A stretch of DNA of 64,000 bases from Saccharibacillus alkalitolerans (GTDB taxonomy: Bacteria; Bacillota; Bacilli; Paenibacillales; Paenibacillaceae): contig NZ_JAAFGS010000001.1 of assembly GCF_011090185.1 (NCBI RefSeq), positions 1,271,049-1,335,048 on the forward strand. Direction: 5' to 3'. Numbering within the stretch: position 1 is the stretch's first letter; each line of letters starts with the position of its first letter. The notes under the pieces are model-generated. The model had not been told where the DNA came from and did no database searches. It saw only the letters and a list, made by a program, of their open reading frames with translations. The translations under genes and the position numbers were made by a program. This document shows positions 51,631 to 61,554 of the stretch, piece by piece.

Positions 51631-53688
51631 TCAATCTTCGGCACCCGTCAGACGGAGGCGCAGAACCGGCGTTTTGCCCGCTTCCGTCTCGCCCGTCAAT
51701 TCTTCGATGCCGGCGACGATATCTTGTCCGACCGGAATGATGACCGGGGAGATGGTCGCATACCCGCCCGCCGTGATCACTTCGCGATCGAATTCGAGCA
51801 GCAGCTGACCGGCTTTCACGGCGTCTCCGGTCGCGACATGGGCTTTGAAGCCGCTGCCTTTGAGGCCGACCGTATCGATTCCGACGTGGATCAGCACCTG
51901 AACGCCGGTCGCATGTTCCAGAATGACCGCGTGCTTGCTCTTGTCGATCACATGCGCCACGGTTCCGTCGAACGGTGCCACGACCCGCCCTTCGGACGGT
52001 TCGATCGCGATCCCGTCGCCCATTTGTTTCTCTGCGAAAGCCGGGTCGGGCACGTTATCGAGCGAAACGGCTCTGCCCTGAATCGGAGCGAGCAGCTCCA
52101 AGACGTTAAGCGCGTCTTTGTCCGCCGCAAGCGCGCCCGCGGTCCGGTCGGAACCTGCCGTCGAAGCATGCGAGACCACCGCGTTTCCGGCATCCGGAAT
52201 CGGGCTTTTCGCGTTTTCGACCGTTTTCACGTCGCGGTCCGCCAGATCTTCTTCAAGCGCTTCGCCGTTTTCGCCCTGTTTGCGGGTCACGACTTTGCCG
52301 TATACGATCGTTCCGACAAACGGCAGGATCAGACAGATCGCCATGCCGATAAAGAAGATGCTCCAATCGCCGACGTTAATGGCCAGGAATCCCGGCAGAC
52401 CGCCGACGCCGACGGCAAAGGCGCGCACGTTGTTCATCGTCAGCAGCACGCCGCCGATCGCGGAACCGAGCATACCCATGAACAGCGGGTATTTATAGCG
52501 AACGTTGACCCCGAATACGGCCGGCTCGGTAACGCCCAGGAACGCCGTCACGGAAGTGGTGGCCGACAGACTCTTCATTTTCTGCGTGCGGATGACGAAC
52601 ATCATGGCCAGCGCCGCGGCGCCCTGCGCGATATTCGACAGCGCCAGCATCGGCCACAGGAACGTCCCGCCGGTCGAGTTGATCAGCTGCAGATCGACCG
52701 CGAGGAACGTATGGTGCATCCCCGTGATGACCAGAGGCGCATACAGGCCGCCGTACAGCAGGCCGCCGAGCCAAGGCACGGTATCGAACAGCCAGACGAC
52801 TCCGTCCGTCAGCCAGTTGCCCAGCGTGAACGTCACAGGTCCGATGACCACGAAGGCCAGGAAGCCGGTAACGAGCAGCGCCACCGGCGCCACAACCAGC
52901 AGCTTGAACGAATCCGGAACTTTTCGGTTCAGCCATTTCTCGATCACGACCAGCACATAAGCCGCGGCGAGCATCGGAAGGACTTGTCCCTGATAACCGA
53001 CCGCATTGATCTGCAGGCCGAACAGGTTCCATGTCGGTACCGTGCCTTCGTTAACCGCGCTGGCATAATCGTAGGCGCTCAGCAGCGCCGGATTGACGAG
53101 GATCAGACCGAGGATAACCCCGAGCAGCGGACTGCCGCCGAATCTCGTCGCCGCCGACCATCCGACGAGCGCCGGCAGGAAGGTGAACGCCGTGCTCGCA
53201 ATTGTGTTGACGATCGCCGCGAAATCCGCCCACTGCGGATAGACCTGAACAAGCGACTGTCCCGCGAAGAAGATGTCTCTACCGGTCAGCAGGTTGTTGA
53301 TGCCCAGCAGCAGACCGGCCGTAACGAGCGCCGGAAGCAGCGGGATAAAGATATCGGACAGCGTCTTGATGACCTGCTGAACGGGGCTCTTGTGCTTGAT
53401 GGCCGCCGCTTTGACGTCCTCTTTGCTGGCCCGCTGGCCTCCGGTAATCGCTATCATTTCCTCGTAAGCTTTGTCGACGATACCCGGTCCGATAATGACC
53501 TGGAACTGACCTTGGGTGGAGAAGTAGCCCTTCGCCAATTCGTTGTCGTCAAGCGCTTTCTTATCGACCTTGCTTTCGTCCACGAGCGAGAAGCGGAGCC
53601 GCGTAACACAGTGCGTCGCGACTTCGATATTGTCTTTGCCGCCGATGGCTTCGACAATCTTCTCGACATCCTCTCTTCTTACCGACAT
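51631..53688 (-). CDS. treP: trehalose PTS permease EIIBCA
   Basis: A 685-residue phosphotransferase permease that imports trehalose as trehalose-6-phosphate. EIIB is at residues 1-85 with phospho-Cys27 (ATHCVTRLRF). EIIC has about ten segments from 105 to 465 and includes the GITEP-like FLGVTEPAVFGVN motif. A linker (about 470-520) leads to a complete EIIA (about 535-680) with active His in VLIHVGIDTVGL. B. subtilis TreP lacks the EIIA domain, so this form is self-sufficient from HPr onward. It lies 39 bases after treA and is followed by a terminator. Confidence 0.95.
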   Translation of the reverse strand: MSVRREDVEKIVEAIGGKDNIEVATHCVTRLRFSLVDESKVDKKALDDNELAKGYFSTQGQFQVIIGPGIVDKAYEEMIAITGGQRASKEDVKAAAIKHKSPVQQVIKTLSDIFIPLLPALVTAGLLLGINNLLTGRDIFFAGQSLVQVYPQWADFAAIVNTIASTAFTFLPALVGWSAATRFGGSPLLGVILGLILVNPALLSAYDYASAVNEGTVPTWNLFGLQINAVGYQGQVLPMLAAAYVLVVIEKWLNRKVPDSFKLLVVAPVALLVTGFLAFVVIGPVTFTLGNWLTDGVVWLFDTVPWLGGLLYGGLYAPLVITGMHHTFLAVDLQLINSTGGTFLWPMLALSNIAQGAAALAMMFVIRTQKMKSLSATTSVTAFLGVTEPAVFGVNVRYKYPLFMGMLGSAIGGVLLTMNNVRAFAVGVGGLPGFLAINVGDWSIFFIGMAICLILPFVGTIVYGKVVTRKQGENGEALEEDLADRDVKTVENAKSPIPDAGNAVVSHASTAGSDRTAGALAADKDALNVLELLAPIQGRAVSLDNVPDPAFAEKQMGDGIAIEPSEGRVVAPFDGTVAHVIDKSKHAVILEHATGVQVLIHVGIDTVGLKGSGFKAHVATGDAVKAGQLLLEFDREVITAGGYATISPVIIPVGQDIVAGIEELTGETEAGKTPVLRLRLTGAED

Positions 53689-53727
53689 CTGCTCATCTCC
53701 ATTCTTTCTTATAAAATGCCGGGGGAG

Positions 53728-55437
53728 TTACCCCCGGATAACCCACATGAACGAAGCGTAAGGCTCGAGCTTGAGAACGGCGCCCCACGCCGGCTCGTCC
53801 TTCATGTTGCCGATCAGAAGTTCTGCTTTCGAATCGCAGAGCCCCCGGTGAACCTCCGGCAGCGCGAACTCCGCTTCTTCGCCTGTAAAGTTCGAGATCA
53901 CGATCAACGTGTCGCGGTCATTCGTGCGCATATAGGCGTACACCTGCGGATGAGTCTCGTCCAGGCGAACGTAACGCCCGTCCGTCAGCACATCCTCCGT
54001 TTTGCGCAGGGCGATCAGCCGCTTGTAATGACTGAACACGGAATTCGGATCTTCGCGCTGCATCTTGACGTTGATCTCGGGATAACGTTCGTCCACTTTG
54101 ATCCACGGCGTGCCGTCCGTGAATCCGGCCTGAGGACCGTAGTTCCACTGCATCGGCGTGCGGGCGTTGTCCCGCGATCTCTTGGCGATAACGTCGAACG
54201 CTTCGTCGGGACTTTTGCCCATTTCGACCATGATGCGGTACATATTCTTGGACTCGATATCCCGAAACTCGGAAATGTCGTACCAGTTCGGATTCGGCAT
54301 CCCGATCTCTTCGCCCTGGAATACGTAAGGCGTGCCCTGAAGCCCGTGCAGCGTCGTCGCCAGCATTTTCGCGCTCGCGGCGCGGCACCGTCCGTCGTCG
54401 GCAAAGCGGGACAGCGCGCGAGGCTGATCGTGGTTGTTCCAGAACAGCGCGTTCCAGCCTCCGCCGTCGTGCATGCCGATCTGCCAGGAGGACAGCAGTC
54501 CTTTCAAAGCCTCGAAGTCGTAGGGCATCAGTTCCCACTTCTTGCCCTGCGGATAATCGACCTTGAGATGGTGGAAATTGAACGTCATCGAAAACTCTCG
54601 CTCCTGCGGATTCGAGTAGCGGATGCAGTGCTGCAGCGTCGTGGACGACATCTCCCCGACCGTGACCAAGTTGTACGGACCGTATACTCGCTCGTACAGT
54701 TCCTTGATATACTCATGCACCCGCGGTCCGTCCGTGTAATATCTCCGGCCGTCGCCCGTCATAATGCTGCCGTCGTCGTCGGGGAAGCTCTGATCTTTCG
54801 AGATCAGATTGATGACGTCCATTCGGAAGCCGTCCACGCCCTTATCGGCCCAAAACCGCATCAGATCCGCCGCTTCCTGCCGTACCTTCTCGTTCTCCCA
54901 GTTCAAATCGGCCTGCGTCTTGTCGTACAGCGCCAAATAATACTGTCCCGTTGCCTCGTCGTACTGCCAGGCCGAGCCTCCGAACTTGGACTGCCAGTTG
55001 TTCGGCACTCCGCCTTCCGGAGCCGGGTCGCGCCAAATGTAATAATCGCGATACGGATTGTCCTTCGACTTGCGCGATTCGCGGAACCAGAAATGATCCG
55101 TCGACGAATGGTTGACCACAATGTCCAGCATCAAGTGCATGTTCCGCTTGCGCAGCTCGGACATCAGCTCGTCGAAGTCGTCCATCGTTCCGTACATCGG
55201 ATCGATCGAACGGTAATCGGCGACATCGTACCCGTTGTCGTTCTGCGGCGACACGTACACCGGCTGCAGCCAGACGATATCGACGCCGAGATCGTGGAGA
55301 TAATCGAGCTTTTCCGTCAATCCGCGAATGTCGCCCACGCCGTTGCCGGTCGTATCGTTAAAGCTGCGCGGATAGACTTGGTAAACGACCGATCGGCGCC
55401 ACCATTCCGTCTTGCTGTTCGAGTTCATCGTTGTCAC
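53728..55437 (-). CDS. treA: trehalose-6-phosphate hydrolase (phosphotrehalase), GH13
   Basis: A 569-residue family 13 enzyme that splits cytoplasmic trehalose-6-phosphate to glucose and glucose-6-phosphate. Conserved blocks are VVYQVYPRSF, DIVVNHSS, the nucleophile Asp in GFRMDVINLIS, acid Glu in VGEMSS, and the transition-state Asp in FWNNHDQPRALS. The GTG at 55437 has GGAGG nine bases upstream; the ATG three codons later has poorer spacing. First gene of treA-treP, behind a promoter with two TreR operators. Oligo-1,6-glucosidase is related, but adjacency to treP and treR decides the call. Confidence 0.95.
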   Translation of the reverse strand: MTTMNSNSKTEWWRRSVVYQVYPRSFNDTTGNGVGDIRGLTEKLDYLHDLGVDIVWLQPVYVSPQNDNGYDVADYRSIDPMYGTMDDFDELMSELRKRNMHLMLDIVVNHSSTDHFWFRESRKSKDNPYRDYYIWRDPAPEGGVPNNWQSKFGGSAWQYDEATGQYYLALYDKTQADLNWENEKVRQEAADLMRFWADKGVDGFRMDVINLISKDQSFPDDDGSIMTGDGRRYYTDGPRVHEYIKELYERVYGPYNLVTVGEMSSTTLQHCIRYSNPQEREFSMTFNFHHLKVDYPQGKKWELMPYDFEALKGLLSSWQIGMHDGGGWNALFWNNHDQPRALSRFADDGRCRAASAKMLATTLHGLQGTPYVFQGEEIGMPNPNWYDISEFRDIESKNMYRIMVEMGKSPDEAFDVIAKRSRDNARTPMQWNYGPQAGFTDGTPWIKVDERYPEINVKMQREDPNSVFSHYKRLIALRKTEDVLTDGRYVRLDETHPQVYAYMRTNDRDTLIVISNFTGEEAEFALPEVHRGLCDSKAELLIGNMKDEPAWGAVLKLEPYASFMWVIRG

Positions 55438-55527
55438 TGCTGCGTACCTCCTTCGGGTATTTCAGAAGCCGCAGACTTTTCGGAATCCCGTACGCAGATG
55501 ACGAATATCCGCAGCCCATACCCTTCC

Positions 55528-55583
55528 TGTATATACAAGTATGCCTACGAATTGATTGTATCCCTGTATATACAAGAAGTCAA
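55528..55583 (-). promoter_or_regulatory. treA: tre promoter with two TreR operators
   Basis: Minus strand TTGACT (55583-55578), 17-base spacer, TACAAT (55560-55555). Identical palindromes TGTATATACA lie at 55565-55574, within the spacer, and at 55528-55537, just past the expected start site; they are 37 bases apart. The same palindrome is the B. subtilis TreR operator. The layout should give tight, cooperative repression. The remainder of the 336-base gap 55438-55774 holds the ribosome site and, at its far end, the cysI terminator. Confidence 0.9.
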
Positions 55584-55702
55584 CCTGAGTATATATAACC
55601 CGGATAAAAAGCGAGCAAACATCTTTTTGCGGCAGGCAGCAAAGTCGATCTACCCCTTTATTAATTTCCATTACCCATATTTACCTGTTAAGTTCAATTA
55701 AA

Positions 55703-55750
55703 AACAAAAAAGAAAGGATCGGTCAGCATGGGCTGACCGATCCTTTCTTT
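55703..55750 (-). terminator. rho-independent terminator of cysJ-cysI
   Basis: AAAGAAAGGATCGGTCAGC pairs with its perfect complement around ATGG; on the minus strand it is followed by a T-rich tract and lies 25 bases past the cysI stop. Confidence 0.9.
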
Positions 55751-55774
55751 GCCTCGAGTATGCCTTGAATCGGC

Positions 55775-57508
55775 TTAAGCGTGGAACTGCCGACCGTCGT
55801 GAACGGCTTCCACGTAACCCGAACGTACCGCGAAATCGCCGAAGTGTTCGCCTTCCAGGCGTTCCTTCGCATAGCGTTGAATCATCGGCTTGAGCGAAGA
55901 CAGAATCTCTTCTTCTCCGATATTTTCTTTATACAGTTTATTGAGCCGTGTTCCGTCGTGGGCGCCTCCGAGATACATATTGTATTTGCCCGGCCCCTTG
56001 CCGATAAAGGCCAGCTCGGCCAGCATCGGACGCGCGCAGCCGTTCGGGCAGCCCGTCATGCGAATCACGATTTCTTTGTCGCGCAGTCCCGCCTCTTCCA
56101 GCATCGGCTCGATCTTGTCGATCAGGCCCGGCAGATAGCGTTCCGATTCGGCCATCGCCAGACCGCAGGTCGGCAGCGCCACGCAGGCCATCGAACTGCG
56201 GCGCAGCGCCGAGTAGTGGGCGCCGTCCGTCAAATTGTACTGCTGAATCAGACGGTCGATTTTACGCTTCTTCTGCGGACTGACATTGCCGATGATCAGA
56301 TTTTGATTCGCGGTAAGACGAAAATCGCCGTCGTGTTCTTTGGCGATCTCGCGCAGGCCCGTCATCAGCGGGTAACCGTCGAAATCGGCAATGCGGCCGT
56401 TTTGGATAAACAGCGTAAGATGCCATTTGCCGCTGCTGCCTTTGATCCAGCCGTAGCGGTCGCCGTTATGATCGAAACGGAACTCGCGCGCCGGCTGAAG
56501 CTCCCAGCCGAGACGGCCGTGCAGCTCGTTCACGAGCCAATCGAGCCCGCGGTCGTCGATCGTGTACTTGAAGCGGGCGTGCTTGCGTACGGCTCGATCG
56601 CCGTAGTCGCGCTGAATGGTCACGATTTTTTCCGCCAAATCGATCGACTGCTCCGGCGTAACGAAGCCGATCGGCTTGCCCAGCTGCGGATACGTCTTCG
56701 CGTCGCCGTGCGACATGCCCATGCCGCCGCCCACCGTGACATTGAAGCCCGCCAGTTTGCCGTTCTCCACGATCGCGATCAATCCCAGGTCCTGGGAGTA
56801 AACGTCGACATCGTTGGAAGGCGGAACGGCGATGCCGATCTTGAACTTGCGCGGCAGGTACACCGGTCCGTAGATCGGTTCCTGCTCCGCTTCGAAATCG
56901 CGGCTGTCGATCACTTTCTCTTCGTCCAGCCAGATCTCGTGATAAGCCCGCGTACGCGGGTCGAGATGCCGGCTGATCTTGTCCGCCCATTCGTATACTT
57001 CGGCATGCACGTCGGACTGGTACGGATTGGGGTTGCACATCACGTTCCGGTTCACGTCGCCGCAGGCCGCCAGCGTGCTGAGCAGCGCCTCGTTGACTTC
57101 CCGGATCGTATTTTTCAGGTTCCATTTGAGCACGCCGTGCAGTTGGAACGATTGGCGCGTCGTCAAGCGGATCGTATCGTTCCCGTATTTATGCGAAATC
57201 CGGTCCATCATCAGCCACTGCTCGGGCGTCACCACGCCGCCGGAGGCGCGCACCCGGAGCATGAACTGATAAGCCGGCTCGAGTTTCGACTTGCTGCGTT
57301 CGTTGCGAAGATCGCGGTCGTCCTGCATATAGCTGCCGTGGTGCTTCATCAGCCGGTTGTCGTCCTCCGGGATAGAGCCCGTCAGCGGGTCTCTGAGCGT
57401 CTCTACCAGGCTGCCCCGCAGATAATCGCTGTTGCGCTTGATATCTTCCACGTCACTGTGCGGCCGGTCGTGGGGCGGATACTTTTTCCATTCGGTTTGC
57501 TGCGTCAT
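55775..57508 (-). CDS. cysI: sulfite reductase (NADPH) hemoprotein beta-component
   Basis: A 577-residue siroheme/[4Fe-4S] enzyme that reduces sulfite to sulfide for cysteine synthesis, with electrons from CysJ. The cofactor-binding cysteines occur as CVALPTC (C-x5-C) and GCPNGC (C-x3-C). Repeated ferredoxin-like half-domains show [12 protein letters not shown] and [12 protein letters not shown], the sulfite/nitrite reductase pattern. ATG at 57508 is preferred to a TTG at 57514 because AAGGAG is ten bases away. Second gene of the pair, 61 bases after cysJ, with a perfect terminator behind it. Confidence 0.96.
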   Translation of the reverse strand: MTQQTEWKKYPPHDRPHSDVEDIKRNSDYLRGSLVETLRDPLTGSIPEDDNRLMKHHGSYMQDDRDLRNERSKSKLEPAYQFMLRVRASGGVVTPEQWLMMDRISHKYGNDTIRLTTRQSFQLHGVLKWNLKNTIREVNEALLSTLAACGDVNRNVMCNPNPYQSDVHAEVYEWADKISRHLDPRTRAYHEIWLDEEKVIDSRDFEAEQEPIYGPVYLPRKFKIGIAVPPSNDVDVYSQDLGLIAIVENGKLAGFNVTVGGGMGMSHGDAKTYPQLGKPIGFVTPEQSIDLAEKIVTIQRDYGDRAVRKHARFKYTIDDRGLDWLVNELHGRLGWELQPAREFRFDHNGDRYGWIKGSSGKWHLTLFIQNGRIADFDGYPLMTGLREIAKEHDGDFRLTANQNLIIGNVSPQKKRKIDRLIQQYNLTDGAHYSALRRSSMACVALPTCGLAMAESERYLPGLIDKIEPMLEEAGLRDKEIVIRMTGCPNGCARPMLAELAFIGKGPGKYNMYLGGAHDGTRLNKLYKENIGEEEILSSLKPMIQRYAKERLEGEHFGDFAVRSGYVEAVHDGRQFHA

Positions 57509-57569
57509 GATCAAGCTTCTCCTTTCCGTTCAAACGGCCACTGTCGATAGTCCGGTACGGATTCCGGCA

Positions 57570-59405
57570 TCAATATACGTCCCTTTGGTAGCGCTTTTCC
57601 TGCTGCATCCGCAGCAGATACTCGGATGCCTGTTCGGGGCTGAAGCCGCCGCCCTGCGCGATAATCGTTTCCAGCGTCGTATGCACGTCGTGGGCCATAT
57701 TTTTCTCGTCGCCGCAGACGTATACCGCGGCGCCGCCGTCGATCCATTCGTACAATTCCTTGCTTTTCTCCAGCATCCGGTGCTGCACGTACACTTTCTC
57801 GTCCGTGTCGCGGGAAAAAGCAACGTCCATTTTCGTCAGCACCCCGTCCTTGATCCAGCGCTGCCATTCCGTCTGATACAGGAAGTCGGTCGAAAAGTGC
57901 TGATCGCCGAAAAACAGCCATGTCCTGCCGCGCGCGTCCGTCTCTTCGCGTTCCGCCAGGAACGAGCGGAACGGAGCGACGCCGGTGCCCGGACCGATCA
58001 TGATGATCGGCGTATCGGGGTTCGCCGGAAGCTTGAAGTTCGGATTGTGCTGAATGAAGACCGGAAGCTGATCGCCGGGTTCCAAGCGTTCGGCCATCTG
58101 CACGGAGCAGACGCCGTAGCGGTCGCGGCCGCCGCAGGCGTAGCGGACGGTGCGAACGGTCAGATGCACCTCGTCCGGCGTCGCTTTCGCGCTGCTGGCG
58201 ATCGAATACAGGCGGGCCGGCAACTTTCGCAGAATGCCCGTCACTTCGGCGGCCGTCCGGCCTTTGAGGCCGAAATCTCGGATCAGGTCGAGCAGGTCGC
58301 GTTCGCCGATGTAAGCGCGCAGCTCGGCCGCCGCTTCCGGCGCCGTCAGCTTAGCCAACGCTTCGCTGCCGCTCAGCTTCGCCGCCTGCTCCAGCAGAGG
58401 CTTGGTCAGCACGGTAATCTCGTAATAGCGATGCAGCGCTTCGCGCAGCGCCGCCGAAGCGTTCTTGCCGGTCGGAACGATCTCGTCCGGATTCCAGCCC
58501 ATTTCTTCGATGATCTCGTCGACCAAGCGCGGATGATTTTCCGGATAGACGCCCAAGCTGTCGCCCGGTTCGTAAGTCAGGCCCGAGCCTTCGAGCGAAA
58601 GCTCCAGATGCCGCGTCTCGCGGGCGGAGCCGCGGCCGTTCAAGTTCAAATTCTCCAGAACTTCGGCGCGGAAAGGATTGCTGCGCGAATATTCGGACTC
58701 CGGATCGGCGCTGAGCGGCGCGGCGGAATCCGCCGCCGAAGCGGCAGCGGACGGCGAAGCGCTGAGTGCTTCCGCCACGGCTTTCATCCATTCGCCGGCC
58801 GATTCGTCGAAATCGACGTCGCAGTCGACCCGCTCCGCCAGGCGGGTCGCTCCCAATTCGGCGAGGCGCGCATCGAAGTCTTTGCCGGTCTGGCAGAAGA
58901 ATTCGTACGACGTGTCGCCGAGCGCGAGCACGGAGTAGCGAAGCTGTTCGAGCTTGGGCGCACGCTTGCTGTGCAAAAATTCGTGGAAGGCAAGCGCGTT
59001 GTCCGGCGGTTCGCCTTCGCCGTGAGTGCTGACGACGATCAGCAGATTGTCGATCTTCTTCAGGTTGGCGGGCTTAAAGTCCGCCATGGATAGCGCTTCC
59101 GCTTTGACCTGCTGCTCTTCGAGCCGCTTGGCCAGCTTCTTGGCGAGTCCGCTGCCGTTGCCGGTCTGCGAACCGAACAGGATGGTCGCTTCGCGCGGCG
59201 CCGCCGGAACGGCCGGAGCCTGCGGCGCGGCTGCGGCGGCCTGCGGCGCGCTCGCGACCGGAGCTTGAAGAGCCGCGGCAGCCGAGCCGGCGGCCAGGAA
59301 GCCGGTCAGCCAGATTCGCTGGTGTTCGTTCAAGGTCGGGAGCAGGCGGTTCAGCAGTTCCGCCTGCTGTTCGTTAAATGGGCTGTTGGTTACGTTCAAT
59401 TCCAA
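57570..59405 (-). CDS. cysJ: sulfite reductase (NADPH) flavoprotein alpha-component
   Basis: A 611-residue diflavin reductase that feeds electrons from NADPH to CysI. Domains in order: a short N-terminus, an Ala/Pro-rich linker, flavodoxin with FGSQTGNGSGLA and STHGEGEPPDNA (FMN), then FAD domain with RLYSIASS and GVCSV, and NADPH domain with MIGPGTGVAPFRSF and the terminal RYQRDVY. I take TTG at 59405 as start because it gives the family-typical MELNVTNSPFNEQQAEL and has GAGGTGG five bases upstream; an ATG at 59426 is an alternative. Confidence 0.95.
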   Translation of the reverse strand: MELNVTNSPFNEQQAELLNRLLPTLNEHQRIWLTGFLAAGSAAAALQAPVASAPQAAAAAPQAPAVPAAPREATILFGSQTGNGSGLAKKLAKRLEEQQVKAEALSMADFKPANLKKIDNLLIVVSTHGEGEPPDNALAFHEFLHSKRAPKLEQLRYSVLALGDTSYEFFCQTGKDFDARLAELGATRLAERVDCDVDFDESAGEWMKAVAEALSASPSAAASAADSAAPLSADPESEYSRSNPFRAEVLENLNLNGRGSARETRHLELSLEGSGLTYEPGDSLGVYPENHPRLVDEIIEEMGWNPDEIVPTGKNASAALREALHRYYEITVLTKPLLEQAAKLSGSEALAKLTAPEAAAELRAYIGERDLLDLIRDFGLKGRTAAEVTGILRKLPARLYSIASSAKATPDEVHLTVRTVRYACGGRDRYGVCSVQMAERLEPGDQLPVFIQHNPNFKLPANPDTPIIMIGPGTGVAPFRSFLAEREETDARGRTWLFFGDQHFSTDFLYQTEWQRWIKDGVLTKMDVAFSRDTDEKVYVQHRMLEKSKELYEWIDGGAAVYVCGDEKNMAHDVHTTLETIIAQGGGFSPEQASEYLLRMQQEKRYQRDVY

Positions 59406-59770
59406 AATATCCACCTCGCACGGCATCGTTCTCGTTTCGATTGTTATCGCTTCACGATTCATCGAATCGGAATTTCATTAAAATCCTAGTTAATCGATCA
59501 GAATTTATTTTGCTCTCTTGACCCTATCATATGCACAAAAAGCGGTCAATTCGATTCCTTTTATGATATTTATCAGATTTTCTGATAATAGGTTAACAAA
59601 AAATCGAGGGACTTTCGTCGGCTTCGCGCTCTGCACCGAACGGCTTTCGAGAATTACCGCACTTTTTGTCGAAAAAAATCACAAATTCTGTCCACCCTAT
59701 TCATTTCACTCCGAGTTGCAACGATAAAGGGAAAGTAAAGAAAGCGAACTATTCGGTACGGAGGGCACGC
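59406..59770. promoter_or_regulatory. divergent cysJ/cyclase intergenic region with a perfect palindrome
   Basis: TTATCAGATTTTCTGATAA (59570-59588) is an inverted repeat with 8-base arms and a TTT centre, 165 bases before cysJ and 182 before the cyclase gene. It is AT-rich, lacks a terminator tail and is placed as an operator would be. I do not match it to the CymR or CysL consensus with confidence. TTGACC on the minus strand (59549-59544) has no well-spaced -10. No gene is present. Confidence 0.45.
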
Positions 59771-61396
59771 ATGATTAAAATAAGAACTTTTTTGGCTTTA
59801 ATATTCGTATCGTTCGTTCTCGTGCTGAGCGTAACGCTCGGTTCATTGATGAGCGTGCGTTCCGCCGAGGCGATCAAAAAAGAAATCGGCTCTTCGCTGG
59901 CCGAAACGGCCCATCAAATGTCGGACAAGCTGGACAACTTCATGTGGTCGCGCTCGGGCGAAATCAAGCTGCTGACGGAACTTCAACCGCTGAAGCAGGC
60001 GAAAGATCCGCAGGCTATCCAAAATCTGATCGATCAGCTGCAGGCGAATTTCCCCGCTTTCTCGTGGATCGGCTTCATGAATACGGAAGGCGACGTGCTG
60101 GCGGGTACGGGCGGAATCCTGGTAGGGAAAAATATCGCCGAGCGCCCGGTATTCGCGGAAGGGATCAAAGGATCGTTTCTCGGCGACGTTCACGAGGCCG
60201 TGCTTCTCGCCAAACTGCTGCCGAATCCGAGCGAAGAACCGCTGGAGTTCGTCGATATCAGCTTTGCCGTCAAAAACGACGGGGGCGAGACCGTCGGCGT
60301 GCTGGGCGCGCACTTGAGCTGGGAATGGGCCAAAGAAGTGGAGCGAAGCCTGCTCGAAGCGCAGGGCGATCAAATCCAGAAATTCGAGTTGTTCATCGTC
60401 AGCAAAAAAGACAACGCCGTGCTGCTCGGTCCCGGCGACTGGAGAGGCGATACGCTCGCTCTGTCCGGCCTCGGCGGCGAGCAGGCGCCTCAGCGGTCCT
60501 GGATGCTGGAGCGCTGGCCCGACGGCAAAAATTACTTGACCGGATCCGCTTACGGCGACGGATATCTCGACTATCCGGGATTGGGTTGGACCGTGCTGGT
60601 CCGGCAGCCCGAATCCGTCGCGTACGCGTCCGCCGCCGAAATCCAGCGCGATTTCGTGTGGATCGTCGCGATCGCCGCCGTCCTGTTCGCGGGCTTCGGA
60701 CTGGCGACGGCGGAATTCATTTCCCGACCCATTCGCAGACTGACCCTGGCAGCCGATCGCATCCGGCATGGCGGCGCCGCGGAAATTCCGGATACGAAAG
60801 GCTTCAAAGATATTCGCAGCTTATCGCATTCGCTGCAGACGCTGCTTGATTCCCTGCTGCGCACGGAAAACGAGCTCGGACATATGCAAAACGTGGCGCT
60901 GCACGACCAGTTGACGGAACTGCCGAACCGGCTGGCTCTGGAGCGTTACCTGGAAGAAACGATCGAAAACTTCGATCCGGCTTCCGAAAAACTTGCCTTT
61001 TTATATCTGGATCTGGACGGATTTAAAAAGATCAACGATACGATGGGACACCAGGTCGGCGACATTCTGCTTAAAAAAGTCGCCCAGCGCCTTCGGGTCG
61101 CGATGCTCGAAGCGAACGGCATCGTAGTCCGTCTCGGCGGTGACGAATTCCTGCTTATCTCCCGCACTTCGCGCGCAAGCGCAAAGGAAAGTGCGGAAAG
61201 ATTGGCGTCCCGAGTGCTGAAATCGATCGGAAATCCCTTCGTCGTCGGCATCGATCAGCTCTCGATCGGCTGCAGTATCGGCGCAGCTTTCTACGCGGAG
61301 GATCACCGAAACGTGACCGAAGTCATTCGGAAAGCCGACGAACGTCTATACCTGTCGAAAAAAAGGGGCAAAAACCGGGTTACTTTCACGGATTGA
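59771..61396 (+). CDS. membrane diguanylate cyclase (Cache-HAMP-GGDEF)
   Basis: A 541-residue protein: membrane segment 1 (about 5-27), a roughly 260-residue Cache-type extracytoplasmic sensor, segment 2 (about 294-316), HAMP, a short coiled linker, and GGDEF from about 380 with an intact GGDEF at 456-460 and LDLDGFKKINDTMGH. The RxxD inhibitory site is absent (EANG in its place), so product inhibition may be weak. Together with the PDE genes elsewhere in the window it would tune c-di-GMP. GGAGG lies six bases before the ATG at 59771; the frame runs on upstream without a ribosome site. Confidence 0.93.
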   Translation: MIKIRTFLALIFVSFVLVLSVTLGSLMSVRSAEAIKKEIGSSLAETAHQMSDKLDNFMWSRSGEIKLLTELQPLKQAKDPQAIQNLIDQLQANFPAFSWIGFMNTEGDVLAGTGGILVGKNIAERPVFAEGIKGSFLGDVHEAVLLAKLLPNPSEEPLEFVDISFAVKNDGGETVGVLGAHLSWEWAKEVERSLLEAQGDQIQKFELFIVSKKDNAVLLGPGDWRGDTLALSGLGGEQAPQRSWMLERWPDGKNYLTGSAYGDGYLDYPGLGWTVLVRQPESVAYASAAEIQRDFVWIVAIAAVLFAGFGLATAEFISRPIRRLTLAADRIRHGGAAEIPDTKGFKDIRSLSHSLQTLLDSLLRTENELGHMQNVALHDQLTELPNRLALERYLEETIENFDPASEKLAFLYLDLDGFKKINDTMGHQVGDILLKKVAQRLRVAMLEANGIVVRLGGDEFLLISRTSRASAKESAERLASRVLKSIGNPFVVGIDQLSIGCSIGAAFYAEDHRNVTEVIRKADERLYLSKKRGKNRVTFTD

Positions 61397-61425
61397 CCGC
61401 CGCCTACCGCACCGCAAACAGAATA

Positions 61426-61471
61426 AAACGCCGCCTCCCCAGACGATCCTCGGGGCGGGCGGCGTTTCTTT
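61426..61471. terminator. rho-independent terminator
   Basis: AAACGCCGCC and CCCC pair with GGGG and GGCGGCGTTT around AGACGATCCT, followed by a short T-tract on the plus strand. It separates the cyclase gene from the converging glucuronidase gene. Confidence 0.75.
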
Positions 61472-61554
61472 TGGGCGGGAAGCCGATTTCGACGCCGAAA
61501 CTTTGTTATGCGCCTACCGCGTCAGCCGGTGCTTTCGATCCGTTCCGGCCCGGT

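Noticed and set aside
53728..55437. Oligo-1,6-glucosidase
   Set aside because: The family is close, but the gene is sandwiched with treP and treR and sits behind TreR operators, so phosphotrehalase is the better call.
50662..55701. A 1679-residue open frame on the plus strand, antisense to treR, treP and treA
   Set aside because: It is an antisense shadow: the sense genes are fully recognisable with catalytic residues, operators and ribosome sites, and the product of the plus frame is rich in Arg/His/Gln/Asp without any domain. High GC and avoidance of TTA, CTA and TCA codons in the sense strand remove antisense stops. The same applies to long antisense frames over cysI, cysJ, the LplA-type gene, LtaS and the glucuronidase.
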